A stretch of DNA of 64,000 bases from Oligoflexus sp. (GCF_035712445.1 NZ_DASTAT010000126.1:1-64000); one strand, 5' to 3'. Numbered from the stretch's first letter, positions 33,988 through 43,428 are shown. The notes: generated by a model not told the origin, from the letters alone. Numbers and translations are program-made.

Positions 33988-35700
33988 ATGGACTATAACA
34001 TTGCCCACACCCTCAGCCTGATGGCCGAGGCCCATCCCTATCAGGACGCCGTGATCTTTCCTGAAGGGCGGGATGCGATGGGCCGCGTGGCCTATACGCG
34101 GCTCACCTATCAGCAGCTCGATGACGCCAGCAGTCGCATGGCCCGCGGACTGATGGCCTATGGCATTGGCCGTGGCATGCGCACGGCGTTCCTGGTGAAG
34201 CCATCGCTCGAATTTTTCATCACCACCTTCGCCCTTTTCAAAGCCAAGGCCGTTCCGGTTCTGATCGATCCGGGCATTGGCCTCCGCAATATGCGCCGTT
34301 GCCTCGCTGAATCGCAGGCCGAGGCCTTTGTCGGAATTCCCGCAGCGCACGCGGCGCGCATTCTCTTTCGCTGGAAAGGCGGCGGCTGGAAAAGAAAGGT
34401 CACCATCAGTCGGCGGGCGATTTTCGGGGGACTGAGCCTCACCGATCTGCAGGAAGCCGGTGACCGGAATCAAAGCGTTCCCCTGGAACCTGCGCGTGAA
34501 CATGAGCTGGCTGCGATTCTTTTCACATCCGGCAGCACCGGCGCTCCCAAAGGCGCGGTCTATACGCATGGAAATTTCCTGGCCCAGGTCCAGCTTTTGA
34601 AAGACACCCTCGGCATTCAGCCGGGCGAAAAGGACCTCTGCACCTTTCCGCTCTTCGCCCTTTTCGCTCCTGCCTTGGGCATGAGCGCTGTGATTCCGGA
34701 AATGGATTTCACAAGGCCGAAGGATGTGGATCCCGAGAAAATCGCCGAAGCCATTCATAACTTCGGCATCAGCAATATGTTCGGTTCCCCGGCGCTGATC
34801 AAGACTGTCGCAAACTATGGCGTGGAACGCGCCTGGCAATTTCCGACCTTAAGGCGCGTGATCTCGGCCGGCGCTCCGGTGCAGGCCGCGGTGATCGCTC
34901 AGTTCCGCCGTCTCGTGAACGAGGAATGTTTTCTTTACACGCCTTATGGCGCCACCGAATCGCTGCCTCTGGCCATTGCGGAAAGTCATATGATCCTCAG
35001 GGAAACCAGTGCCCTGACGGACAAGGGCCACGGCATCTGCGTCGGCACCGTGGTGCCGCGCACCGATGTTCGGATCATTCGCATCAGTGATCAGCCGATT
35101 GCCAGCTGGGATCCTGAATGGGAACTGCCGCAGGGTAAAATCGGTGAAGTCGTGGTGTCCGGGGACCAGGTCACTGGCACCTATTATCAGCGTGAAAGCG
35201 CCACCCAGCTCGCTAAAATCCGGGATCCTGCGACCGGCCGCATCTGGCATCGCATGGGCGACCTGGGCTACTTCGATGCCGAGGGCCGGCTTTGGTTCTG
35301 TGGCCGCAAGTCGCATCGCGTGCAGACTCAGGACGGCGATCTTTTCACCATCAACTGCGAGGGTGTCTTCAATAAGCATCCCCTTGTCGCGCGCACGGCT
35401 CTGGTGGGTCTGGGCCAGCCGGGGATGGAAAAGCCTTTGCTCTGCGTCGAACCCAAAAAGAGTCTGACCCGTGACGAGGAAACCCAGCTTTTCATCGACC
35501 TGAAACGCCTGGGCGCTGCGCACGAGCACACGCGGAATATCAAACTCTTCCTCACGCATGAAAGCTTTCCAGTCGACATCCGGCATAACGCAAAAATATT
35601 CAGAGAGAAATTGAAATCATGGGCGGAAGCGCAATGGCGGAAAAAATCCTTGTCACCGGCGGGGGCGGCTTTCTTGGAAAAGCCCTCATCCAGCAACTGA
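33988..35700 (+). CDS. oleC: OleC: AMP-ligase-fold beta-lactone synthetase
   Basis: 570 residues, adenylate-forming ANL superfamily. OleC uses ATP to close the 2-alkyl-3-hydroxy acid from OleD into a beta-lactone. Motifs: P-loop-like FTSGSTGAPKGAVYTHG near residue 176, YGATESLP near 322, RMGDLGYFD near 427, and the C-terminal subdomain with GRKSHRVQTQDG. The catalytic lysine region of the last subdomain is HNAKIFREKLK. The start has GAGGGAA 5-6 nt upstream, 30 nt after oleB. The last 22 codons are read again in another frame by oleD: the C-terminal tail after WAEAQWRKK looks dispensable. Confidence 0.92.
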   Translation: MDYNIAHTLSLMAEAHPYQDAVIFPEGRDAMGRVAYTRLTYQQLDDASSRMARGLMAYGIGRGMRTAFLVKPSLEFFITTFALFKAKAVPVLIDPGIGLRNMRRCLAESQAEAFVGIPAAHAARILFRWKGGGWKRKVTISRRAIFGGLSLTDLQEAGDRNQSVPLEPAREHELAAILFTSGSTGAPKGAVYTHGNFLAQVQLLKDTLGIQPGEKDLCTFPLFALFAPALGMSAVIPEMDFTRPKDVDPEKIAEAIHNFGISNMFGSPALIKTVANYGVERAWQFPTLRRVISAGAPVQAAVIAQFRRLVNEECFLYTPYGATESLPLAIAESHMILRETSALTDKGHGICVGTVVPRTDVRIIRISDQPIASWDPEWELPQGKIGEVVVSGDQVTGTYYQRESATQLAKIRDPATGRIWHRMGDLGYFDAEGRLWFCGRKSHRVQTQDGDLFTINCEGVFNKHPLVARTALVGLGQPGMEKPLLCVEPKKSLTRDEETQLFIDLKRLGAAHEHTRNIKLFLTHESFPVDIRHNAKIFREKLKSWAEAQWRKKSLSPAGAAFLEKPSSSN

Positions 35701-36626
35701 TCGCACGCGGCCATACGATCCACACCCTGAATCGCGGCCGTTATCCCGAACTTGAAGCCATGGGCGTGCGCTGCTTTCAGGGCGATCTTGCAGATCCTGC
35801 GATCGTCAAGGAAGCGGCTCGCGACTGCACCACCATCTTTCACGTCGGTGCGAAAGCCGGTGTCTGGGGTGATTACGCGGATTATTATAAAGCCAACGTG
35901 ATCGGCACGCAGAATGTTCTGCTCGCGTGCCGCGCTCTCGGGATCAAGCGGCTGATCTATACCAGCTCACCGTCCATCAGCTTTGGTGGAACGGATCAGG
36001 AGGGCATTGACGAATCCAGTCCCCTGCCCTCGCATTACGTGGCAGCCTATCCCGCCACCAAGGCGATTGCGGAAAAGCTCGTGCTTGCGGCCACAGGTCC
36101 CGATCTGGCGACGGTGTCCCTGCGCCCCCATCTTATCTGGGGCCCGGGTGACAATCACATCATCCCGCGCCTTTTGGATCGCGCCCGCAAAGGCCGTTTG
36201 CGCTTGATCGGAGAAGCCGGCAAGAAGGTGGATGCCGTTTATATAGAGAACGCGGTCGAGGCTCACCTTTGCGCCTATGATCGCCTGCAGAAGGGCTCCC
36301 CCATCGACGGCAAGGTCTATTTCATCACCAATGAAGAACCGATGCCGCTTGAGGATATCATCAATTCCATCTTGAATTCCGCGGGTCTCCCCGCAGTCAC
36401 GCGCCGCATTTCAGCAGGCGCCGCCTATTTTCTAGGGGGCGCTTTTGAAATATTCTTCCGTCTGCTTCGTCTTAAGGGTGAACCGCCTCTGACCCGCTTT
36501 GCTGCGCGGCAGATGAGCACCTCACACTGGTATAATACGCGAGCCGCGCGGGACGAGCTGGGCTATCAACCGCGCGTCAGCATGAAGGAAGGCTTTCAAC
36601 GCCTGAGGCTGGCACTCCAGGGCTAA
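35634..36626 (+). CDS. oleD: OleD: NAD(P)H-dependent 2-alkyl-3-ketoacid reductase (extended SDR)
   Basis: 330 residues, short-chain dehydrogenase/epimerase fold. OleD reduces the keto acid from OleA to the 2-alkyl-3-hydroxy acid used by OleC. The Rossmann motif GGGGFLG begins within 10 residues of the start; Ser and the Tyr-Lys pair appear in YTSSPSISFGG and YPATKAIAEK; LRPHLIWGPGD follows. The ATG at 35634 has GGCGGAAG upstream and was preferred to the ATG at 35619. Either way the gene overlaps oleC by 67-82 nt in another frame, an unusually long overlap. Last gene of the cluster; a hairpin without U-run follows at 36647-36666. Confidence 0.92.
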   Translation: MAEKILVTGGGGFLGKALIQQLIARGHTIHTLNRGRYPELEAMGVRCFQGDLADPAIVKEAARDCTTIFHVGAKAGVWGDYADYYKANVIGTQNVLLACRALGIKRLIYTSSPSISFGGTDQEGIDESSPLPSHYVAAYPATKAIAEKLVLAATGPDLATVSLRPHLIWGPGDNHIIPRLLDRARKGRLRLIGEAGKKVDAVYIENAVEAHLCAYDRLQKGSPIDGKVYFITNEEPMPLEDIINSILNSAGLPAVTRRISAGAAYFLGGAFEIFFRLLRLKGEPPLTRFAARQMSTSHWYNTRAARDELGYQPRVSMKEGFQRLRLALQG

Positions 36627-36646
36627 AGCCGGGCACAGCGGTCTGA

Positions 36647-36666
36647 ATCGGGACACGCGTCCCGAT
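36647..36666. terminator. Hairpin after oleD
   Basis: Perfect 8-bp arms ATCGGGAC and GTCCCGAT with a 4-nt loop, 21 nt after the oleD stop and 111 nt before the ABCC gene. No U-run, so termination may be partial or factor-dependent. Confidence 0.45.
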
Positions 36667-36777
36667 CCAGTCCTTGGACTCTTTCACATTCTCTGCTAAA
36701 TCAGTGTCTTGGCTCACCCTGCCCCCTGGCATAAATCTTGGAATCAGAGGTTTTTTGACCTCTCCTTGGAAGACGCT

Positions 36778-39700
36778 ATGCTTACTAAATTTACCGCCTG
36801 GTTCCGCGCGCTGCTCTTTCTGCAGGCCACTCCCATCATCCGCCTTGCCGAAACGCGCAGTCTCGAGGCCGAAGATATGCCGCCGCTTCCTGCCATGAGC
36901 GATCCCCGGCAGGTGCCCCAGGAATTTCTTTCCTTTCAAGCGGCCACGGGTCTTCAGCTCATCCGCACCATGGTCTGGATCGTGCGGCGCGAGTTGATGA
37001 AATCGCTGAGCCTCGGCATGGCCTATGCGATCTGCACACTCGCGACCCCCGTCCTCGTCTATCAGCTCGTTCAGTACGTGACCCTTGCGGCCACCGGCGA
37101 AGCCTCTTTGCGCATGGGTTTGATCGCAGGGCTTCTGCTGTGCTTAAGCGGGTCGATGACGGGTATCCTCCAGCATCATTCCTTTCACATCTGCTTGAAG
37201 ATGCTGCAGCGCGTGGTCAGTGGACTCAACATGCGCCTCTACCATCATGCTTTGCGCATGACCCGTTCCTCACGCCAATCCAGGCCTACAGGGGATATCG
37301 TGAACCTCATGGGCTCGGACAGTGACACCATTGGTTTCGCTCTTTTTGAAATGGTGGAACTCGTGGTCCGCAGCGTGATCATCCTCGGGGCCTCGGCGAT
37401 GCTGATTCGCCTGCTCGGTTGGGCGGGCGTCGCCGGTCTTGCGACTCTGATACTCGTCGTGCCCTTGACCCACCTCGTTATCAAACGCTTTGTAAGGCTC
37501 GACGCCGAAATGCTGAGCCACCGTGATCGCCGCGTTTCGCTCGTGGCTCAGATGCTGGCGGGTATGCGGATCGTGAAGTACTTTGCCTGGGAAAAACCCA
37601 TGCAAAACGAAGTTCAGGCCATTCGCGCCCAGGAAATCCTGGCCCGTCGACGTCTTTTTCATAACTCCGCCACCTCCCTCTTCGTTTACTTCGCGGGAAG
37701 TCTTCTGGTGGGTCTGGTTTCTTTTCTTACCGCCAGTGCCCTGGGCCGCACTCTCGATGCCGCTACGATCTTTGCCTGCCTGACTCTCTTCGGCGTGCTC
37801 GACAACATGGTCGGCAGCTTAACCGATCTCATCTCCGGAATGGCCGCAGCGCGGGTCAGCGGCGATCGCCTCGTGGCTTTGCTGCAAACACCTGTGCTCG
37901 ATGATCCGGAGAAGGGTCCGCAGTTTTCCGGTCCTGTCGGTATCCAATGGCAGGATGTTTCCTATCGTTTCGAGGACGCCGCCGATCCTGTCTTAAAGAA
38001 TCTGACGCTTGACGTGAAGCCCGGAGAATCCGTGGCTCTCGTGGGCCCTGTGGGCGCAGGAAAGAGTTCCCTCCTGCTAGGGCTCCTGGGTGAGGTGCCG
38101 CGTCTCTCCGGTGTTTCGCAGTGGACCTCGTTGCCCAAGGGCATGCGTCCACGTCTGGCCTATGTGCCTCAGGAAGCTTTCATTGTGAATGGCAGCGTGC
38201 AGGATAACATTCTGCTCGGTCACGCCCTTGAAGATCGCGAGTGGCTCCAGCAGGTGATCCAGGCCAGCTGCCTGGATGTGGATCTGGAGCGTCTGGCCGG
38301 AGGTCTGCACGCGGAAATTGGCGAGCAGGGCATCAACCTTTCCGGGGGACAGAAGCAGCGGGTGAACCTCGCCCGTGCAGCGCTTTTGAGGCCGAGTCTG
38401 GTCCTGCTCGACGATCCTCTTTCCGCTGTGGATTTCGATACCGAAGATAAGCTCGTCGAGCGTCTTCTTTTCGGTCTTTGGAACAAGGCCACGCGCGTGG
38501 TGGTCACCCATCGGCTGCATCATCTGCATCTCTTTGATAAGGTGGTCTTCATTCAGGACGGTCAGATCGTGGATGCGGCACCGCTGCCTGAGCTGCTCAA
38601 ACGTTGCGACGCTTTTCAAAACTTCTATAATCGCGTGGAGCGTGAATCCCTGGCCGAAGCGCAGGAAGCCGAGCAGAAAAAACCGAAGGAAGAATCGGAG
38701 ACCAAGGACGACGCCGCAGCTTTTGTGCGCCTGACGGATGACGAGGATCGGGCCTCCGGTGCAGTTCAGCTCAAGGTCTATAAAGATTACGGACGCGCTC
38801 TGCTCGGTCCACGGGGAGCGGGGCGATATTTTGTTGCAGCGCAGCTTGCGGCCGCGAGTCTTTTGACCGTGAGCCTTCCTCTGCTTCAAAACGGTTGGCT
38901 GGCGTTTTGGGCCAATCATCCGTCCGGACCCGCGAGCGACAGCTCCTGGTTTTGGCGTCTTTGGCCTGATTCGCTTTATGTTTCCAATCATGCCGTCCTT
39001 CTTTGGGGAGCTTTGGGATTTTTAGCGGTTCTTGCCGCGGTTGCGCATCAGCTTCTCTGGTTGCGCCGTGCACTGCAGGCCGGTGCCCAGCTGCATGATG
39101 CCGCCTTCGCTGCTGTTCTGAAGGCGCCGCTCCGCTTTTTCGATCGCACTCCGATCGGCCGCATTCTGAATCGTTTTTCCCGCGATGTGGATTCGGTGGA
39201 ACGCGAAGTGGCCACCAACCTGGAACGCACGCTCGGACCGATTTTCCATGCGCTGGCGGCCCTGGTGCTTTTATCCGTGACGATTCCCTGGCTGCTCGTG
39301 GTCATCGTTCCGGCGCTTTATGGTTACTACACCTTTCAAAAGAAATATCGCTTTGCCAGCCGGGATGCGCAGCGCCTGATGTCCATGGCCCGGTCCCCGC
39401 GCTTTGCTTTTTTCAAGGAGACGCTGCAGAACACCACCGTGATCCGCGCGCATAATGAAATGGAAAATTTCACAGATCGCTATCGCGGGATCCTTACGCA
39501 CTTTCAGTCGATGTTCTATGGCGTGATCCTTTTCAACCGCTGGTTCTCGGCCCGCATTCCCTTGCTGGGCGGTTTGATTTCCTTTGGCCTTGTCACCATG
39601 ATTTTAATTCTGGCTCGCTCAGGGCAGATATCTCCTGGCGTGACTGGCCTTGCACTGGTTTACGCCCTGCGCCTTTGGGAGCATCTCAACAATGCGATTC

Positions 39701-40599
39701 GCTCGTTCACGATGGTGGAATCCAACCTGATCGGAGTCGAACGTCTGCAGCACTTCCAAAATCTGGAGGCCGAAGCCGAGGTGACTCTGACGCCAGCTTT
39801 GACTCCCGATACTGTCTGGCCTTTGCGCGGAGAGATTCGCCTGGAAAACGTGTCGGCGCGTTATGCTCCGGGCCTGCCTTTGGTTCTGCGTCACTGCAAT
39901 CTTGTGATCCCCGCGGGACAAAAAGTAGGCATCATCGGCCGCACGGGTGCGGGCAAGAGCACGCTCTTTCAGATCCTTTTCCGCTTCATTGAAACGAGCG
40001 AAGGGCGGGTGCTGATGGATGGCGTCGATGCGCGGATGATTCCTCTGAATCGCTTGCGCTCTTCGCTGGCGATCATTCCGCAGGATCCCATCCTATTTCA
40101 GGGAACGCTCAGGAGCAATCTCGATCGCTTTCAGCAGTATGATGATGAACGCATTCTGGAAGCGCTGCGCCGTGCGCATCTCGGCGCCTGGGTCGCGACT
40201 CTGGACGGGGGACTCAGGGCCGAGGTCAAGGAAAACGGCTCCAACTTCAGCCAGGGACAGCGGCAGCTTCTTTGTCTGGCGCGCGCTCTGCTTTTGGATA
40301 CCCGCATTATTGTTATGGATGAAGCGACCGCCAGCGTGGATGTTGCGACCGATGCTCTGATTCAAAAGACAATTGCCGAGGAATGCCGGGACCGCACGGT
40401 CCTGATCATTGCGCACCGCCTCGAAACCCTGGGTCTTTGCGATCAGGTTGTGGAAATGGACCAGGGCGCTGTGAAAACGATTCAGATCCGCGAATCAGCC
40501 TATGCCGCTCCTCTTGCAGCACCAGCGTGGCCGCCAGTGGCAGATGATCCGAGCTTCCAAACCACCCGGCTTCATGCACCACCCGTGCGTCCTGGATAA
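36778..40599 (+). CDS. Full-length ABCC (MRP-like) ABC exporter, TMD-NBD-TMD-NBD
   Basis: 1273 residues in one chain. Membrane domain 1 (about 70-330); NBD1 with GPVGAGKSS near 423, LSGGQKQRV near 521 and LLDDPLSAVD; an acidic-basic linker (about 620-670); membrane domain 2 (about 680-980); NBD2 with GRTGAGKST near 1055, FSQGQRQLLCLARALL near 1158 and IIVMDEATASVD. Asp replacing Glu after Walker B in NBD1 and the altered NBD2 signature are hallmarks of eukaryotic ABCC (MRP, Yor1, Ycf1) asymmetry; most bacterial exporters are half-size. It probably exports amphipathic or conjugated compounds; substrate unknown. The start was set at 36778, where GGAAG lies 5 nt upstream. The last 194 nt overlap the opposite-strand EEP gene. 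It may share transcription with ole (152-nt gap), which would suggest lipid-product export, but a hairpin intervenes. Confidence 0.9.
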   Translation: MLTKFTAWFRALLFLQATPIIRLAETRSLEAEDMPPLPAMSDPRQVPQEFLSFQAATGLQLIRTMVWIVRRELMKSLSLGMAYAICTLATPVLVYQLVQYVTLAATGEASLRMGLIAGLLLCLSGSMTGILQHHSFHICLKMLQRVVSGLNMRLYHHALRMTRSSRQSRPTGDIVNLMGSDSDTIGFALFEMVELVVRSVIILGASAMLIRLLGWAGVAGLATLILVVPLTHLVIKRFVRLDAEMLSHRDRRVSLVAQMLAGMRIVKYFAWEKPMQNEVQAIRAQEILARRRLFHNSATSLFVYFAGSLLVGLVSFLTASALGRTLDAATIFACLTLFGVLDNMVGSLTDLISGMAAARVSGDRLVALLQTPVLDDPEKGPQFSGPVGIQWQDVSYRFEDAADPVLKNLTLDVKPGESVALVGPVGAGKSSLLLGLLGEVPRLSGVSQWTSLPKGMRPRLAYVPQEAFIVNGSVQDNILLGHALEDREWLQQVIQASCLDVDLERLAGGLHAEIGEQGINLSGGQKQRVNLARAALLRPSLVLLDDPLSAVDFDTEDKLVERLLFGLWNKATRVVVTHRLHHLHLFDKVVFIQDGQIVDAAPLPELLKRCDAFQNFYNRVERESLAEAQEAEQKKPKEESETKDDAAAFVRLTDDEDRASGAVQLKVYKDYGRALLGPRGAGRYFVAAQLAAASLLTVSLPLLQNGWLAFWANHPSGPASDSSWFWRLWPDSLYVSNHAVLLWGALGFLAVLAAVAHQLLWLRRALQAGAQLHDAAFAAVLKAPLRFFDRTPIGRILNRFSRDVDSVEREVATNLERTLGPIFHALAALVLLSVTIPWLLVVIVPALYGYYTFQKKYRFASRDAQRLMSMARSPRFAFFKETLQNTTVIRAHNEMENFTDRYRGILTHFQSMFYGVILFNRWFSARIPLLGGLISFGLVTMILILARSGQISPGVTGLALVYALRLWEHLNNAIRSFTMVESNLIGVERLQHFQNLEAEAEVTLTPALTPDTVWPLRGEIRLENVSARYAPGLPLVLRHCNLVIPAGQKVGIIGRTGAGKSTLFQILFRFIETSEGRVLMDGVDARMIPLNRLRSSLAIIPQDPILFQGTLRSNLDRFQQYDDERILEALRRAHLGAWVATLDGGLRAEVKENGSNFSQGQRQLLCLARALLLDTRIIVMDEATASVDVATDALIQKTIAEECRDRTVLIIAHRLETLGLCDQVVEMDQGAVKTIQIRESAYAAPLAAPAWPPVADDPSFQTTRLHAPPVRPG

Positions 40600-41242
40600 T
40601 AAAGCCTCGGGCATAGATCCGATCGAGGCAGAAGAGGGGAAATATGGCAGGAAACGTTCGCTGATGGCGGCCGTGCGTGGCCTGGAATATTTCCTGAAGC
40701 CCCAGCTCCTTTTCAAAATAGTGGCTCAAGGTCCCCGGCCAGTCATTGAAATCGCCAGCGACGATCAGGGGTCTTTCCTGCGGAATGGACTCCTGAATAT
40801 AGGCCGCCAGTTCCCGCGCATGCTCCAGCCGCTCCCTATGGGTCAATCCAAAATGCGTGCAGATCAAAGCCAGAAGGCTATCATCCTCCCGCCGCACATC
40901 CGCGTGTAGAATAGCCCGCGGCTGCTGTTTCGTGGATTCCGGCAGCGTGTGATTGCGCCAGTGAACGATGGGATAGCAGCTTAAAAGTCCGTTGCCCTGG
41001 ATGCCCGTGGCGAACTTCACGGTCGGTCCACAGATGCGATGCTGCAGCTCTTCCTGCAGATGATCCAGGAAGGAAAGGATCACGGCATCTTCCGGTATCC
41101 AAAGTTCCTGCAGCATGACTATATCGCACTGCTCGCGCAAGATGGTCTGCACAAGGCTCTCCTCGATCGCTTTCTTGCGAAAGGCACTGCGACCGAGGTG
41201 CAGGTTGTAGCTCAGGATCTTGATGGGCTCCGTTCGCTTCAT
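40406..41242 (-). CDS. Endonuclease/exonuclease/phosphatase (EEP) family hydrolase
   Basis: 278 residues. EEP fold motifs: ILSYNLHLG near the start, LQELW (metal-binding Glu), ICTHFGL, VAGDFNDWPG, and the closing FGSSDHLPL with the catalytic Asp-His pair. The family cleaves phosphodiesters in DNA, inositol phosphates or sphingolipids. The pairing with a PLD-VTT gene is common in proteobacteria and points to phospholipid, rather than DNA, substrates. The ATG at 41242 overlaps the stop of the upstream PLD gene as ATGA, so the two are translationally coupled. Its last 64 codons overlap the ABCC gene tail to tail, and the SDH motif itself lies within the shared DNA. Confidence 0.85.
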   Translation of the reverse strand: MKRTEPIKILSYNLHLGRSAFRKKAIEESLVQTILREQCDIVMLQELWIPEDAVILSFLDHLQEELQHRICGPTVKFATGIQGNGLLSCYPIVHWRNHTLPESTKQQPRAILHADVRREDDSLLALICTHFGLTHRERLEHARELAAYIQESIPQERPLIVAGDFNDWPGTLSHYFEKELGLQEIFQATHGRHQRTFPAIFPLFCLDRIYARGFIIQDARVVHEAGWFGSSDHLPLAATLVLQEERHRLIRGSESFSQRPGPFPQPDRKDPGFRGGAQ

Positions 41243-43356
41243 GATCGTCCATAATGCGAGAATCGTCGTAAGGACCATTGGGCCAGGAGGAGGGCGAACG
41301 CGACAACGGCCAACAGCAAAAGCACAGAAAGCACCTGAGGATTTTCGAGAACGCTGAAAAGGCTCTTTTGAAAGACGACCAGCAGCAAAAGCCCGGGCGC
41401 CATACCCACCAGGGTCGCGCCTAAAAAGCGCAAAAACGGTACGTGCCCCACACCAGCGGTCAGGTTAATGAGCGAGTTCGGCGCCACCGGCACGATGCGG
41501 AGCGCCACCAAAGTCAGAAAGTGGCCATTCCCCACCCGCTTTAAAACGTTCCGCACGCGTCCCCCAAAAAAACGCCGGAAAACATAGCGTCCCGCGGCAT
41601 GGCCCACAAAATACGAGGTCGTCACATTCATGATGATGCCGAACAGGATATGCGGCAGCGCCTGACCCAGGGGAAGCAGAGCAGCCGTGGCGAGTATCAT
41701 GATATTGATGGGAATGAAGAGCAGCCCGCCGATAGCGAAGGTTGCCGGGATCAGGGCATGACGCAGCCAGGAATCCTCGCCCGTTCCGCGGAAGAAAGCG
41801 ACCATGCGATAGAAATCAAAGGGCCATTTCCGCGAGATCAGGTAAAGGCCAAAAAGAAAAATAGCGAGAAGGACCGAGCCGCCGATCAAAAGCACAGTTG
41901 GTGACGAAAGCCCCAGCTTCCGGGCCAGGATCTGCATCATCTGGCCCCAGCGGTCCATGCCCTCTTCCAGGACACTGGGTTTCTCCGCATCGACCAGTTC
42001 GGAATCAAGCAGCATGGGGCCTGTGGGTTTGATGGTGAATTCCTGCAAAAAGCGTTTGGACGAATCCGCATTCAAAATGCGAATGGCCTCGCGCAAAGAC
42101 CCTCCACGCTCCAGATGCCTTTCAATTTCCGTGGCCTTGCTTTCCGTATGATGCGAGAGAAGGTGCGCGGTGAACCCATGGCAGGGTTTCTCCACATGAA
42201 TCGTCGCATTGACCTCTGAATCAAAGCCCATGGAGCGGTTGTTCAGATTCGCAGACCCTACGGAGATCCAATGTGAGTCGACCACCATGACCTTGCTATG
42301 CACGGTGATATAGCGTTTTCCCTTATCGAGATCCTTATGCTCAGGAAAGAAGACCTGAAGGCGCCCATGCGCATCGGCCTGCTGCAAGGCATAAAGCGCC
42401 TGCGCCTGCATCAGCCCCATCGTTTTCTGTTCCAGCCAGCCGCCCGCGAGTTCCGGCAGGATAATGACCACTTCAGGCCCTTCCTCTTTCTGCAGAACCC
42501 GCGATAGGATTTCCACGATATGCCGCGAGGTCAGATACTGATTTTCCAGAACGATATGGGAACGCGCGGCTTCGAGACAATCGGTATAGAGCTGCGCGAC
42601 TTCGAAACAGGGGGGATAATCACGGAAGGGCGGCATGGTCCGCGACAAGGCTATGGATACATCATGAAACGCATAAACGCCCGGCAGCATTTTCGGCTCA
42701 AAGACCTGTCTGGGCGCTTGGGCTTTCAACGTCTCCCCTGTGGCTCGTTTCCAGCGCTCGCTGAAAAGTTCCGCCATGCGCTCGGCGAGAGAACCGTTAA
42801 AACCAATCTGCATATCATGATAAGGACCGTAGGCCTCGCCCTGTGGATCAATACGCAGCGGATGCCGCGCAAGGTGCTCGCAGGTATCCCAGCGGCGGAT
42901 GGTCAGATCCAATCCACCCAGGAAGGCCACGCTCTGATCGACCACCACAAATTTTTGATGCTGCGAGGCACCAACGGGATGCGCGGCGTCCATTTTAAAA
43001 TGCATGCGTGGATGGCTGAACCAGCCGAAGCGCAGGGCCTGGAGTTTTTCCCGTTCCAAAAGATAAATGGGGGCGTAATCCCAGCACAGAAGATAGATGT
43101 GCAGATCGGGCTTGCTCTCCAAAAGGTCGAGGAGAAATTGATTCAGACTCCAGCGGCGCGGAACCCAGGTGCCTTCCCAGTCGGGAGCCAGGTTCGTTTC
43201 GCTATGGATATCCCAGCCTGTGATGTAGATTTCATGGGAGGCCTTGGAGCATGCTTCGATAAAAGCTTTGAAGTAGTTGGCCGCATCCCAATAGATCCAT
43301 GCATTCTGTCCCGCGGCCCAACTAAAAGCGTTGGCCTTCGTCCAAAGTTCTTCCAT
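41239..43356 (-). CDS. Phospholipase D-like protein fused to VTT (DedA-like) membrane domain
   Basis: 705 residues. Two HKD motifs form one PLD active site: HQKFVVVD ... GGLD (near residue 133) and HSKVMVVD ... GSANLNNRS (near 353). The C-terminal 200 residues form a VTT membrane domain with about six helices, including IPINIMILA, FGGRVRNVLKRVG and RIVPVAPNSLINLTAG. The enzyme part resembles cardiolipin synthase/PLD, while VTT proteins move or sense membrane lipids, so a membrane-lipid remodelling enzyme is likely. GGGAGG lies 6 nt before the ATG. It is coupled to the downstream EEP gene by an ATGA overlap. A tiny signal-peptide-like frame lies 72 nt upstream. Confidence 0.9.
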   Translation of the reverse strand: MEELWTKANAFSWAAGQNAWIYWDAANYFKAFIEACSKASHEIYITGWDIHSETNLAPDWEGTWVPRRWSLNQFLLDLLESKPDLHIYLLCWDYAPIYLLEREKLQALRFGWFSHPRMHFKMDAAHPVGASQHQKFVVVDQSVAFLGGLDLTIRRWDTCEHLARHPLRIDPQGEAYGPYHDMQIGFNGSLAERMAELFSERWKRATGETLKAQAPRQVFEPKMLPGVYAFHDVSIALSRTMPPFRDYPPCFEVAQLYTDCLEAARSHIVLENQYLTSRHIVEILSRVLQKEEGPEVVIILPELAGGWLEQKTMGLMQAQALYALQQADAHGRLQVFFPEHKDLDKGKRYITVHSKVMVVDSHWISVGSANLNNRSMGFDSEVNATIHVEKPCHGFTAHLLSHHTESKATEIERHLERGGSLREAIRILNADSSKRFLQEFTIKPTGPMLLDSELVDAEKPSVLEEGMDRWGQMMQILARKLGLSSPTVLLIGGSVLLAIFLFGLYLISRKWPFDFYRMVAFFRGTGEDSWLRHALIPATFAIGGLLFIPINIMILATAALLPLGQALPHILFGIIMNVTTSYFVGHAAGRYVFRRFFGGRVRNVLKRVGNGHFLTLVALRIVPVAPNSLINLTAGVGHVPFLRFLGATLVGMAPGLLLLVVFQKSLFSVLENPQVLSVLLLLAVVAFALLLAQWSLRRFSHYGRS

Positions 43357-43428
43357 CGACGACCTCCCGCCGAGATCCTTGCAAATCTGAGGCCAGCGCG
43401 AAAGACGGAATGATTCATGTAGAATTTC

